In this document: positions 1-8,453 of the stretch, piece by piece | How positions within the stretch are numbered: the first letter of the stretch is position 1 | Layout: every line of letters begins with the position of its first letter | Origin: Gemmatimonadaceae bacterium | GTDB taxonomy: Bacteria; Gemmatimonadota; Gemmatimonadetes; Gemmatimonadales; Gemmatimonadaceae | Length of the DNA stretch: 64,000 nucleotides | Reading direction: 5' to 3' | Assembly (NCBI GenBank): GCA_036504815.1 | Contig: DASXUN010000021.1 | Coordinates: 310,001 to 374,000, forward strand | Notes under the pieces: generated by a model | Database searches by the model: none | The model's input: the letters and a program-made list of their open reading frames with translations, nothing else | Told to the model about the DNA's origin: nothing | Position numbers and translations under genes: made by a program

Positions 1-204
1 GTGCCGCTGGGCAAGGCGATCCCGGGCACGACCAGCAGCTCGCTGGTGTTCACGGCACAGAACTTCTTCCGCCGGAACTACGGCCTGCCGATGTTCGATC
101 CCGAGCAGTCGGGGAACGACGGCTACAACGTGGCCGCGCGCTACATCTCGGAGCATATCCCCGCTCCGGCGGTGTTCCTGACCTCACTGCGTGTTTCCTT
201 CTGA
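1..204 (+). CDS. TonB-dependent receptor, SusC/RagA type (C-terminal fragment)
   Basis: Only the last 67 residues are inside the window; the gene begins upstream, in frame 1. The segment reads like the final strands of an outer-membrane beta-barrel and ends in phenylalanine (RVSF-stop), the usual C-terminal signal of such barrels. The main support is position: eleven bases downstream lies a SusD/RagB lipoprotein, the obligate surface partner of SusC-type TonB-dependent transporters. The pair would import oligosaccharide or peptide nutrients across the outer membrane. The substrate cannot be judged from this fragment. Confidence 0.75.
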   Translation: MPLGKAIPGTTSSSLVFTAQNFFRRNYGLPMFDPEQSGNDGYNVAARYISEHIPAPAVFLTSLRVSF

Positions 205-215
205 GGAGCCGACCC

Positions 216-1472
216 ATGACCAAGCGAATTCTCCTCGTGCTGGCCGGGACGATGCTCACGGCGGGCTGTGAACTGAAGGTGACCAACCCCGGGCCCGTGA
301 ATGCGGACTTCCTGAACGACAAGTCGGCGCTTCCGGCCATCGTGAACGGCGCCGGGCGCGACCTCGCCGACGCGCTGAACTGGACGTTGTACACGAGCGC
401 CGCCGCGGCGCGCGAAATCTGGCCGGCCGGATCGACCGGCAGCTTCGGCATCAGCGTGAACGTGCAGAACGGGCGACTCACGGAAGACGAAAGTGGCGAT
501 TACTGGGACCGCGGACAGCGAGCCCGCTGGACGGCGGAACAAGGCGCCGTCCGCCTCAAGACCGTGCTCGGCGACGCGGACTACGCCAAGAGCGCCCAGG
601 CGGCGCAGATCCTCGTCTGGGCCGGCTTCGCCAACCGGCTGCTCGGCGAGAACGTGTGCACCGGTGTCATCGATGGCGGCGCCGCGCAGGATTCGAAGGT
701 GTACTTCACGCGCGCCGAGGCGAACTTCACGGACGCCATGACGATCGCGACCGCGGTCGGGAACACCACGCTGGCCACGGCCGCGCTTGCGGGGCGCGCG
801 TCGGTGCGCCTGAACCTCAACAACCTGGCGGGAGCCACGGCCGACGCCGCGGGGGTGGCGAACACCTTCGCGTACCGGATGCCGTACTACACCAACGAAC
901 AGGCGCAGTACAATCGCATCTACTTTGCCAACGCCAACCAACCATACCGGGCGTACACACAACGCTGGACGTGGGTGGAGGCGTATCGCGCGACCACCAA
1001 GGATTCGCGCGTTCCCTACGACAGCAGCGCCACCCTTCGGGAAGGCGATGGCGCCGTGGGCGGTCAGCCGGACGGCACGTCGGGCAAGGTGCGCTGGTAC
1101 TTCCAGACGAAGTATCCGGCGCAGAACGCCAACGTGAACCTCGTCACCGGCTGGGAGATGCGCCTCATCGAAGCCGAGGCAAAGCTCATTGGCAACGACG
1201 TCCTGGGTGCCGTGGCTATCATCAACGCGCGGCGCGCGGCGGTGAACGTTCCGCTCGTGACAGCTATCACGAGCGCCGATGCCTGGACGGCGTTGAAGCG
1301 GGAGCGTGCCATTGAACTCTGGCTCGAAGGGCGACGCCTGGGCGACCTTCGCCGGTGGAAGGCGGCCAGCCGTCCCGGCGCCTTCGACGCCCGCGAGGAC
1401 CTGGCCACCCGTGACCTCTGTTTCCCCGTCTCGCTGCAGGAGAAGCAGTCGAACACCAATCTCAGGCCCTGA
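216..1472 (+). CDS. RagB/SusD family nutrient-uptake outer-membrane lipoprotein
   Basis: A 418-residue surface lipoprotein that would bind substrate and cap the SusC barrel encoded just upstream. The N-terminus is a lipoprotein signal with lipobox LTAGC, so Cys18 would be the lipidated residue. The C-terminal third carries the SusD family signature around ELWLEGRRLGDLRRW, followed by a short tail ending in NTNLRP. A strong GAGGAG ribosome site lies eight bases before the ATG and overlaps the end of the SusC gene, indicating a two-gene operon. It is somewhat shorter than Bacteroides SusD proteins (about 500 residues), as is usual in Gemmatimonadota. Substrate unknown. Confidence 0.9.
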   Translation: MTKRILLVLAGTMLTAGCELKVTNPGPVNADFLNDKSALPAIVNGAGRDLADALNWTLYTSAAAAREIWPAGSTGSFGISVNVQNGRLTEDESGDYWDRGQRARWTAEQGAVRLKTVLGDADYAKSAQAAQILVWAGFANRLLGENVCTGVIDGGAAQDSKVYFTRAEANFTDAMTIATAVGNTTLATAALAGRASVRLNLNNLAGATADAAGVANTFAYRMPYYTNEQAQYNRIYFANANQPYRAYTQRWTWVEAYRATTKDSRVPYDSSATLREGDGAVGGQPDGTSGKVRWYFQTKYPAQNANVNLVTGWEMRLIEAEAKLIGNDVLGAVAIINARRAAVNVPLVTAITSADAWTALKRERAIELWLEGRRLGDLRRWKAASRPGAFDAREDLATRDLCFPVSLQEKQSNTNLRP

Positions 1473-1491
1473 ACCTCCGGGAGTGGCAGCG

Positions 1492-1532
1492 CACAGAACC
1501 GGGGGGACGCCAAGCGCCCCGCCGGTTCTGTG
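1492..1532. terminator. Bidirectional hairpin between convergent genes
   Basis: CACAGAACCGG pairs perfectly with CCGGTTCTGTG, and the loop has additional GGGG/CCCC pairing. It sits between the SusD stop and the stop of the convergent lipoprotein gene, so it can serve both strands. There is no long T-tract. Confidence 0.75.
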
Positions 1533-1546
1533 TTCCGGGCGATGCC

Positions 1547-2041
1547 CTATTCCGGTGGTCCGCTGCCGGGTCCGGAGCGCGAGGAGCCGCTGGAACTCGC
1601 CTGCTTGATGGCCGCCACGACCACCGCGACGAACGCCGTCGTGGCGACGACCGCAAACGTTCGCGTGCGCCGACGGTCCAGCGTACGCCGTTCAATCGCC
1701 GCAATCGCACGAATGGGGACAGTCACTCGCCCGCGACGCCAGGCGACGGTGGCGCCGGCCTTGGTCGTCACGTCATCGATCAGGAGCACGACACTGGAGT
1801 CGCCAATCGTCTCCTGCACGGCACCCGCGATGCGTCCCACGTCGGGGCCAAGCATCGGCTGAAGCGCCACACTCCCTTCGCTCGACAACACCAGGCGGAC
1901 GTCATCCGATGCCTTCAGGGCAGACGGCGCGGCCGGACGATAGCTGTAGCAGGCGGATTGCGAGAACAGCGCGCCGGCGGCAACCCAGACAAACGGGCGA
2001 CGGAGCGACGGACGACGCATCAACGAAACGAGGGAGGACAT
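1547..2041 (-). CDS. Small hypothetical lipoprotein
   Basis: A 164-residue protein with a lipoprotein-type signal: basic start, hydrophobic stretch, then SQSAC near residue 31. The mature part is beta-rich (VRLVLSSEGSVALQP, SSVVLLIDDVTT) followed by WRRGRVTVPIRAIAAIERR, a basic TM-like helix (FAVVATTAFVAVVVAAI) and a Ser/Gly tail. This small-lipoprotein architecture is frequent in Gemmatimonadota, but I do not recognise a named family. The start is uncertain: ATG at 2041, or ATG at 2020, which gives a cleaner 24-residue signal. Neither has a good ribosome site. Divergent from the acyl-CoA synthetase gene. Confidence 0.7.
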   Translation of the reverse strand: MSSLVSLMRRPSLRRPFVWVAAGALFSQSACYSYRPAAPSALKASDDVRLVLSSEGSVALQPMLGPDVGRIAGAVQETIGDSSVVLLIDDVTTKAGATVAWRRGRVTVPIRAIAAIERRTLDRRRTRTFAVVATTAFVAVVVAAIKQASSSGSSRSGPGSGPPE

Positions 2042-2189
2042 GCGCACGGGGCCGAGGAATGAGCACTCATAGATAGGGAAGCGCCGGCCATCCCGCCACC
2101 ACTCTGCCCCAATCCCCAACCAGCTGTCCCGGCCGTGCCGCTGCCCGCGAACCTCACTCGACCGTTGGGTGCGCAGTAACTTCTGCGGC

Positions 2190-3668
2190 ATGCATCTCGT
2201 CGAACTCTTCGACCTGTCCCTGCGCGACAGGCGCCAGATATGCGCGATCACGTACGATCATCCTGCCGCCAGCGTCGAGTCACTGACCTTCGGTGAACTC
2301 GACCGGCGCAGCGACCAGCTGGCGCAACTGCTCGTAACGCTCGGGCTTCATGCGGGTGACCGGTTGGCGTTCTACCTGGCAAACCGGGTGGAGATCATCG
2401 ACCTCTGGATTGCGTGCGCCAAGCTGGGGGTGATCGTGGTGCCCATCAACGTGCTGTATCGCGAACGCGAGATCCGGCACATCATGGGCGATGCCGAGCC
2501 GAAGGCGGTGGTGACGACGCCGGCACAGGCGGCCGTCTTCCCGGCGGGCACGACGTGCTGGGACGTGGAAGAACTCTCGTCGAAGGCGGCGCGATTGGAC
2601 GCGGTGCGGCCGGTGGTCGCAGTTTCGGCGCAAACTCCCGCCGCCCTGGTCTACACCTCGGGAACCACCGGCACGTCGAAGGGCGCGATCCTGACGCACG
2701 GGAACTTCGTGGCGAACGGCCTGTCGCTGGTCGAAAACTGGCGCATCACGAGCGATGATCGGTATCTCGCCGCGCTGCCGCTCTTCCATGTCCACGGACT
2801 GGGCAACGGCCTGCACGTCTGGCTGGCGAGCGGGTGCCATATGCGGCTCGTCGAGCGATTTGACCACGCCACGGCCGCCGAGTTGTTCGAGACGTACCGC
2901 CCAACGCTGTTCTTCGGCGTGCCGACGATGTACGTGCGCCTGCTCGAGGTGCCGGACGATCGCGCACGGCGCATTGGTACGGCAGCGCGGCTCTTCGTGT
3001 CGGGCTCGGCGCCGCTGCCGGCGCAGGTGCTCACGGCGTTCGAGGCGAAGTACGGGCACGTCATTCTCGAGCGATACGGAATGACCGAGACGCTGATGAA
3101 CATCAGCAACCCGTACGATGGCGAGCGGCATCCCGGAACCGTCGGTTTCCCGCTGCCACATGTCGCCGTGAAGATCCTCGATGAAGACGGGAAGGATGTC
3201 GGCGTGGAGGCAACGGGCGAGCTGTGGGTCAAGGGACCCAATGTGTGCGACGGCTACTGGAAGCGGCCCGATGCCACCGCGGCATCCTGGCGCGACGGAT
3301 GGTTCCGAACCGGCGACATGGGGCGCATCTCGGCCGACGGTTACATCACGCTCGAGGGGCGGCGCAGCGACCTGATCATCTCGGGCGGATTCAACATCTA
3401 CCCCCGCGAGATCGAAGAACTGCTGCTGGAGCACGAGGGGGTGCGCGAGGCCGCGGTGGTGGGCGTTGCCGACCCGCTGCGCGGCGAAGTGCCCATTGCC
3501 TATCTCGTGACGGACGGACCGGTCGATGACGCCGCGGTGCTGGCCCAGCTCCGCACGCAACTGGCGAGCTTCAAGATCCCGCGCGGCATCGTGCGCGTGG
3601 AGGCCCTGCCGCGCACGGCGCTCGGCAAGGTGCAGAAGCACCTGCTTCCCAAACCCGCCTCGGCGTAG
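2190..3668 (+). CDS. Acyl-CoA synthetase, malonyl-CoA synthetase-like
   Basis: A 492-residue ANL-superfamily adenylate-forming ligase that activates a carboxylic acid with ATP and joins it to CoA. Visible motifs: P-loop YTSGTTGTSKG (155-165), YGMTET (296-301), the GELWVKGPNV/YW region, RTGDMG and GGFNIYPREIEE, and the C-terminal catalytic lysine region (PRTALGKVQKHLL). The segment ERYGMTETLMNISNPYDG followed by HPGTVGFPLP closely resembles MatB-type malonyl-CoA synthetases, so malonate or methylmalonate is the likeliest substrate (inference). Start: ATG at 2190 is preferred over an in-frame GTG at 2169. Next to a convergent MFS carrier that could supply the acid. Confidence 0.85.
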   Translation: MHLVELFDLSLRDRRQICAITYDHPAASVESLTFGELDRRSDQLAQLLVTLGLHAGDRLAFYLANRVEIIDLWIACAKLGVIVVPINVLYREREIRHIMGDAEPKAVVTTPAQAAVFPAGTTCWDVEELSSKAARLDAVRPVVAVSAQTPAALVYTSGTTGTSKGAILTHGNFVANGLSLVENWRITSDDRYLAALPLFHVHGLGNGLHVWLASGCHMRLVERFDHATAAELFETYRPTLFFGVPTMYVRLLEVPDDRARRIGTAARLFVSGSAPLPAQVLTAFEAKYGHVILERYGMTETLMNISNPYDGERHPGTVGFPLPHVAVKILDEDGKDVGVEATGELWVKGPNVCDGYWKRPDATAASWRDGWFRTGDMGRISADGYITLEGRRSDLIISGGFNIYPREIEELLLEHEGVREAAVVGVADPLRGEVPIAYLVTDGPVDDAAVLAQLRTQLASFKIPRGIVRVEALPRTALGKVQKHLLPKPASA

Positions 3669-4931
3669 CTACGACGGAAGCTGCTGCCCCTTCGTCTCGA
3701 TGGCGAACGGGATGATGAGCAGTCCGACCAGGAAGGCCGCGCCGGTCCAGGCGACCGGGGTGCCGAGCGTTCCCGAGCGCAGCACCGCGCTGCCGAGCAC
3801 GAAGTTGACGCCGGCGCCGATGAACCGTCCGACCGACGTCGAGAACGCGAAGGCGGTGGCACGCACCCGTGTGTCGTACTGCTCGGGAAGCCAGAGGCTG
3901 AAGACGGCGAAGTTCCCGCCGGCGAATCCGAGGAAGAAGAGTACCGTGATGAACGGCACGAGCCCCTGCTCGAGGTAGAAGGCCCACCCAAACGCGGTCG
4001 GGATGCTCACCATCATGCCAGTGAAGTACAAGGCGAGGGTTCGCTTGCGGCCGATACGTTCAGCGATCGCTGGCAGCGCAATGCAGCCAAGGATGGTGCC
4101 GATCGAGAGCACGGCGGTGCCCACCGACACCATGCGGGCCGCGGCGGGCGCGTCCATCCCGGCCCTCTTGGCGAGCTGGGTGATGGCGGCCGGTTCATAG
4201 ACGACGCCTGCCCAGAGGCCAATGATGGCGACGGTGAGGAGCAGGGCGTTGACGATGGTCCGGCGGCGATACTGGTCTCCAAAGATCTCGGCGAGTGGAT
4301 GCGCGCGCTTCGCCTCGGCTTCGTGCGCCTTCCAGCGCGGCGGTTCCTGCACCTTGGCCATGGTGAGAAATGCCACCACCATCGGCGCCAATCCGCAGAG
4401 GAACATCGCCCGCCAGCCGAACTGTGCCCCCACCGTGTAGTTCAGCGCGGCTGCCATGAAGAAGCCGAAGTAGTACCCGGTCTGCAGGTAGCCCGCTCCC
4501 ATCTTGCGGCGGTCCTCGGGCCACGCCTCGGCGACGTAAGTGCCGGCCATCGCCCACTCGCCACCTACGCCAATGCCGGCGAGCAGGCGGAAGATGCCGA
4601 GCTGCCAGATGTCGGTGGCAAAGGCGGCGGCTCCCGTAAAGAGAGCGTAGACCAGAATGGTGGCGGCCAGCGCCCGTGACCGGCCGTACTTGTCGGCGAT
4701 CGGACCCCAGATGAACGAACACCCCCACCCGACGAGGAAGAGGGCGAACATGATGGACCCAATGAAGCCGATGCGCGCCGGCGTGGCTTCATAGCCCGAG
4801 GCGGGAAGCAGTTCCGTCAGCGCCGGCGCCATGACGAGGGCATAGATGACCGAATCCATGCCATCGAGCGTCCATCCGGCCCACGCGGCCCAGAAGCCGA
4901 GGATCTGCTGGCGATTGAGGGGAGTTCTCAC
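3669..4931 (-). CDS. MFS transporter, metabolite:H+ symporter type
   Basis: About 420 residues and 12 predicted membrane helices. TM1 holds the acidic motif WTLDGMDSVIYALV typical of the aromatic-acid/sialate symporter branch. The loop-2 motif GPIADKYGRSRAL and the GGEWAMAGTYVAEAWPEDRR segment after TM4 match the sugar/metabolite symporter group. The likely start is a GTG at 4931 (VRTPLNRQQ), which gives a normal-length N-terminus; the frame stays open further upstream but that stretch is low-complexity. There is no ribosome site: a 7-base repeat array lies immediately upstream. It is convergent with the malonyl-CoA-synthetase-like gene and stops right beside it. An organic-acid substrate is plausible but not shown. 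Confidence 0.85.
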   Translation of the reverse strand: MRTPLNRQQILGFWAAWAGWTLDGMDSVIYALVMAPALTELLPASGYEATPARIGFIGSIMFALFLVGWGCSFIWGPIADKYGRSRALAATILVYALFTGAAAFATDIWQLGIFRLLAGIGVGGEWAMAGTYVAEAWPEDRRKMGAGYLQTGYYFGFFMAAALNYTVGAQFGWRAMFLCGLAPMVVAFLTMAKVQEPPRWKAHEAEAKRAHPLAEIFGDQYRRRTIVNALLLTVAIIGLWAGVVYEPAAITQLAKRAGMDAPAAARMVSVGTAVLSIGTILGCIALPAIAERIGRKRTLALYFTGMMVSIPTAFGWAFYLEQGLVPFITVLFFLGFAGGNFAVFSLWLPEQYDTRVRATAFAFSTSVGRFIGAGVNFVLGSAVLRSGTLGTPVAWTGAAFLVGLLIIPFAIETKGQQLPS

Positions 4932-4939
4932 GGGATAGT

Positions 4940-4974
4940 GATGGCAGATGGCGGACGGCGGATGGCGGATGGCG
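4940..4974. repeat. Heptanucleotide tandem array (five GATGGCG-type units)
   Basis: Units read GATGGCA, GATGGCG, GACGGCG, GATGGCG, GATGGCG, a strict 7-base period. The array starts 9 bases upstream of the MFS start codon, so it would lie in that gene's 5' leader, where a ribosome site is expected and absent. Confidence 0.8.
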
Positions 4975-5036
4975 GGAGAAGATGGGTCGAAGGGGTGCGG
5001 AGCGTGAGGGGGAGGGAAAAACGGAGGGTCGCCCCC

Positions 5037-5065
5037 TTGGCCCAAGGCCTTGGCCTGACTACAAT
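5037..5065 (+). promoter_or_regulatory. Probable sigma-70-type promoter of tRNA-Phe
   Basis: TTGGCC at 5037-5042 and TACAAT at 5060-5065 are separated by 17 bases. The -10 box is a 5/6 match to consensus and the -35 is 4/6. The transcript would begin a few bases before the tRNA at 5076. Confidence 0.6.
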
Positions 5066-5075
5066 TACGGACTGC

Positions 5076-5148
5076 GGCCAGGTAGCTCAGTTGGTAGAGC
5101 AGCAGACTGAAAATCTGCGTGTCGGCAGTTCGATTCTGCCCCTGGCCA
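5076..5148 (+). tRNA. tRNA-Phe (anticodon GAA)
   Basis: A complete cloverleaf: acceptor GGCCAGG pairs with CCTGGCC, D-arm GCTC..GAGC, anticodon stem GCAGA/TCTGC with loop CTGAAAA (anticodon GAA at 5109-5111), T-arm GGCAG TTCGATT CTGCC, discriminator A. The 3' CCA is not encoded. An excellent promoter-like sequence lies just upstream and a repeat-built hairpin just downstream. Confidence 0.97.
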
Positions 5149-5156
5149 TACAAGCA

Positions 5157-5286
5157 GAGAAACAACAGAAAGACAACAGAGAAACAACAGAGAGACAACA
5201 GAAGACGGGGCGAAATTGGCTCCCGGGTCTGTTGTCTCTCTGTTGTTTCTCTGTTGTTTCTCTGTTGTTTCTCTGTTGTCTTTCTG
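5157..5286. repeat. Inverted pair of 12-base tandem arrays downstream of tRNA-Phe
   Basis: The left arm (5166-5201) is a run of GAGAAACAACA-like 12-base units. The right arm (5229-5286) is its reverse complement, longer by two units. The 36-base left arm pairs essentially perfectly with the outer and inner parts of the right arm around a loop of about 27 bases. The structure begins eight bases after the tRNA ends, so it would be transcribed with the tRNA precursor and could act as its terminator or processing signal (inference). Confidence 0.85.
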
Positions 5287-5629
5287 CGCCACCTGTGGCG
5301 TTCGCGTCCACGGCAACGCCGGCGAGCAGGGGGTGAACGTCGCGGTCGTCTCGCCCATCGTCTCCGGCAGGTCGACTTACGCCAGAATTGCGACTGAGCA
5401 AAGTTCGGTGTTTGCGGATTGACCGCGTCGGAACGAATGTTTGCGCGTGCGTTCGGCGGTTGTTGGCGAGACGCTCGGCAACCTTGGGTCGTCCCCCCGG
5501 TGTCTGAGGTGCGGCGAACAGCAGCGGGCACGGGAAATGTCATCGATCATTCATCATCCGCTAATGTGTTCGCAAGCAAAGACTTAGGAAGTGGCTGCAC
5601 CCTGTTGTCATCCTCCACCAGGACTCTTC
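5287..5629. other. Gene-free stretch before the barrel-like gene
   Basis: No open frame with credible codon use, no RNA gene and no clear promoter was recognised here. It is locally AT-richer around 5540-5590, which could hold the promoter of the next gene. Confidence 0.5.
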
Positions 5630-6955
5630 ATGCGATCAGGCCGCACGATGCTGGCGTCCGGAGCAGTCGCGCTGTTGCTGTTGGCCAATCCGTTGTCCGC
5701 ACAAAACCCGGTGGGTCCCGCCCGCGATACGGTGCAGAACGCGGCGTTGCGAGCCTATCTGGATTGTCAGGAATGGGGATGCGATCGCGACTTCCTGGTC
5801 ACCGAAATGAAGTGGGTGAACTGGATGCGCGAGCGGCTGGACGCCGAGATCCACGTGCTGGTCACGTCCGCCGCGACCGGCTCGGGGGGACGCCAGTTCA
5901 CCGTGGTGACAATCGGGCAGAAGCAATATGCCGGCGTCGCCGACACGCTGACGTATACGGCCAATGCGAACGACGCGGATGACACCCGCCGGCGCGGGCT
6001 GCTGCGGGTGATCAGCCAGCTGCTGCTCCCGTACGCGGCACGCACACCGCTGGGACCCCGGCTGAGCGTATCGTTTGCGGCTCCGGCGACGAATGATGCC
6101 GCGCCGGGCGCTGCGGCGCGGGACAAGTGGAACTTCTGGACCTACAGCATTTCCGCGAACGGCTATGGGAGCGGCGAGAAGCGGCAGTCTTTCGAGAACC
6201 TCTGGAGCAGTCTCTCCGCCAACCGCACGACCGAGACGTGGAAGATCAGGCTCAGCGGAAATTTCTCGTATGACCAGTCGTCGTTTTCGTTCAGCAACGG
6301 CACGAAGTACTCGACGCTGCAGCGCAGCTTCGGCCTGAGCAGCATCGTCGTGCGGAGCCTCGGCGCCCACTGGTCCATGGGCGGCAAGGCGCAGGCGGAC
6401 CGGTCGGATTACTACAACACGAATGCCAACATCGTGGCCGGGCCGGCCGTCGAGTGGGATTACTACCCGTACAAGGAGTACACCCGGCGCCGGCTGACCG
6501 TGCTTTATTCGGTGGCCGTGCAGCACTACGACTACCGGGAAACGACCATCTACAACCGGGACCGCGAAACGCGGCCGATGCACTTTCTCGCGGTGGGGCT
6601 CAGCAAGCGGCAGCCATGGGGATCGGCGAGCGCCTCACTGACGGGTTCGCAATTTCTCAACGCGCTCAAGCACTACAACGCGAGTCTCAACGGCGGCGTG
6701 GATGTTCGGCTCGGCAAGGGCTTCAGCGTGAACCTGTACGGCAACCTGGCGCGTGTCCGCGACCAGCTCTACCTCCCGCGCGGCGAAGCAACCGACGCGG
6801 ATGTCATCGCCCGGCAGCAGGCGCTGTCCACGAACTATCGCTACTACGTCATGGCGGGGTTGCGCTACCAGTTTGGTTCGATCTTCAACTCGGTGGTGAA
6901 CCAGCGGTTCGGCGCGTTCGGGGGCGGGGGGAGCACGATGGTCATGAGTTTCTGA
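5630..6955 (+). CDS. Exported hypothetical protein, probable outer-membrane beta-barrel
   Basis: A 441-residue protein with a classical signal peptide (MLASGAVALLLLANPLSAQ). An N-terminal domain (about 30-150) holds the paired cysteines of YLDCQEWGCDRDFL and alternating strands (AEIHVLVTSA, RQFTVVTIGQ). The C-terminal two-thirds is rich in aromatic residues and alternating polar/hydrophobic strands (YYVMAGLRYQFGSIFNS), as in outer-membrane barrels. No named family recognised. Start: ATG at 5630 gives the signal peptide; an upstream GTG in frame does not. A 10-base tandem repeat begins five bases past the stop. Confidence 0.75.
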   Translation: MRSGRTMLASGAVALLLLANPLSAQNPVGPARDTVQNAALRAYLDCQEWGCDRDFLVTEMKWVNWMRERLDAEIHVLVTSAATGSGGRQFTVVTIGQKQYAGVADTLTYTANANDADDTRRRGLLRVISQLLLPYAARTPLGPRLSVSFAAPATNDAAPGAAARDKWNFWTYSISANGYGSGEKRQSFENLWSSLSANRTTETWKIRLSGNFSYDQSSFSFSNGTKYSTLQRSFGLSSIVVRSLGAHWSMGGKAQADRSDYYNTNANIVAGPAVEWDYYPYKEYTRRRLTVLYSVAVQHYDYRETTIYNRDRETRPMHFLAVGLSKRQPWGSASASLTGSQFLNALKHYNASLNGGVDVRLGKGFSVNLYGNLARVRDQLYLPRGEATDADVIARQQALSTNYRYYVMAGLRYQFGSIFNSVVNQRFGAFGGGGSTMVMSF

Positions 6956-6960
6956 ACGGC

Positions 6961-7040
6961 AGAGTACGACAGAGTACGACAGAGTACGACAGAGTACGAC
7001 AGAGTACGACAGAGTACGACAGAATACGACGGAATACGAC
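6961..7040. repeat. Tandem array of eight 10-base units (AGAGTACGAC)
   Basis: Six perfect AGAGTACGAC units (6961-7020) are followed by AGAATACGAC and GGAATACGAC, so the array decays at its right end. It fills most of the gap between the barrel-like gene and the aminotransferase. Confidence 0.97.
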
Positions 7041-7118
7041 GGACGTAGCGTGAACATCGGCGCAGGGGTTGCCGGCGTACGTGCGAGTTGGCACGTTCCG
7101 CGTACGAGGATTCCAACC

Positions 7119-8453
7119 ATGACGACCCCTGCACTGACTCACGATCCGGCGCTTGAAGCGCTGTGGATGCCATTCACCGCCAACAAGGCGTTCAAGGCGC
7201 GCCCGCGACTGCTCGTGGGCGCCAAGGACATGCACTATCGGTCCGACGACGGCCGCGAGATTCTCGACGGCACGGCGGGTTTGTGGTGCGTGAATGCCGG
7301 CCACTGCCGCACGCCGATCATCGAGGCCATCAGCCGCGCGGCGGCCTCGCTCGATTTTGCCCCGGGCTTCCAAATGGGCCATCCGTGGAGCTTCGAGCTC
7401 GCCACGAAGCTCACGGGCCTCCTGCCGAAGGGCATTGACCACGTCTTCTTCTCCAACTCGGGGTCGGAGGCCGTCGACAGCGCGCTCAAGATCGCGATGG
7501 CATACCACATTGCGCGCGGCGAGCCGCAGCGCACGCGGTTCGTGGGACGCATCCGCGGCTACCATGGCGTCGGTTTCGGCGGCATCTCCGTGGGCGGCAT
7601 CGAGCCGAACAAGAAGGCGTTCGCCGCGCAACTCCTGCCACAGGTGGACCACCTGCCGCACACGCACGACCTGGCGCACAACGCGTTCGCCAAGGGACAG
7701 CCGGTGTGGGGTGCGCATCTGGCCGACGCCCTCGAGGAGATCGTCGCGCAGCGCGGCGCCGACACGATCGCCGCGGTGATCGTGGAGCCGATGGCGGGGT
7801 CGACGGGCGTGCTGATTCCGCCCGTGGGCTACCTGGAGAAACTCCGCGCGCTGTGCACCAAGCACGGGATCCTGCTGATCTTCGACGAAGTGATCACCGG
7901 CTTTGGACGACTCGGCACGCCGTTTGCCGCGCAGCACTTCCGCGTGACGCCCGACCTGATCACGCTGGCCAAGGGCGTAACCAATGCGGCGGTGCCCATG
8001 GGCGCGACCTGCGTGCAGGGGAAGATCTACGACACGGTCATCAACGCGACCGAGCAGGGGATCGAGTTCTTTCACGGCTACACCTACAGCGGGCATCCAC
8101 TGGCCGCGGCGGCCGGACTGGCGACGCTCGACCTGTACGCCGCCGAAGGGATCTTCGCGCGCGCGGCCGCCCTGGCGCCGAAGTGGGAGCAGGCGGTGCA
8201 CTCATTGCGCGGCGCGAAGCACGTGATCGACGTGCGCAATCTCGGCCTAGTGGCCGGCGTGGAACTCGAATCGAGGGCCGGACGCCCCGGATCGCGCGCG
8301 TATGACGTGTTCGTCGATTGCTTCTTCAACCAGAACCTGCTGGTGCGCGTGACCGGCGACATCCTCGCGCTGTCGCCGCCGCTGATCATCAGCGAGGCGC
8401 AGATCGACGAGCTGGTGGCGAAGCTGCGTCGGGCGCTGGAGGCCACGGCTTAG
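7119..8453 (+). CDS. Omega-amino acid:pyruvate aminotransferase (class III, PLP)
   Basis: A 444-residue class III aminotransferase moving an amino group from a terminal amine such as beta-alanine to pyruvate. Visible: the substrate/PLP region NSGSEAVDSALK (113-124), GYHG near 148, DEVITGFGR (256-264, the PLP-N1 aspartate) and the Schiff-base lysine K285 in TLAKGVTNA. The GLWCVNAGH and HGYTYSGHP segments match the beta-alanine:pyruvate branch. ATG at 7119 has GAGGA nine bases upstream, so the longer frame from 7050 is rejected. It faces the semialdehyde dehydrogenase gene tail to tail. Together they would convert beta-alanine to malonate semialdehyde and then acetyl-CoA. Confidence 0.93.
   Translation: MTTPALTHDPALEALWMPFTANKAFKARPRLLVGAKDMHYRSDDGREILDGTAGLWCVNAGHCRTPIIEAISRAAASLDFAPGFQMGHPWSFELATKLTGLLPKGIDHVFFSNSGSEAVDSALKIAMAYHIARGEPQRTRFVGRIRGYHGVGFGGISVGGIEPNKKAFAAQLLPQVDHLPHTHDLAHNAFAKGQPVWGAHLADALEEIVAQRGADTIAAVIVEPMAGSTGVLIPPVGYLEKLRALCTKHGILLIFDEVITGFGRLGTPFAAQHFRVTPDLITLAKGVTNAAVPMGATCVQGKIYDTVINATEQGIEFFHGYTYSGHPLAAAAGLATLDLYAAEGIFARAAALAPKWEQAVHSLRGAKHVIDVRNLGLVAGVELESRAGRPGSRAYDVFVDCFFNQNLLVRVTGDILALSPPLIISEAQIDELVAKLRRALEATA

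Noticed and set aside
5157-5286. Attachment site or integrated element at tRNA-Phe
   Set aside because: No integrase, no repeated tRNA 3' end was found, and the genes on both sides look like ordinary chromosomal genes.
4938-5336. A protein gene reading through the tRNA and the 12-base repeats
   Set aside because: It crosses an intact tRNA and is made of repeat-encoded residues (KQQRDNRETT type).
6961-7040. CRISPR array
   Set aside because: Units are 10 bases with no unique spacers, and there is no cas gene in the window.
6942-7119. N-terminal or C-terminal coding extensions through the 10-base array
   Set aside because: The period is not a multiple of three, so all frames stay open by accident; the aminotransferase has a good ATG with GAGGA at 7119.
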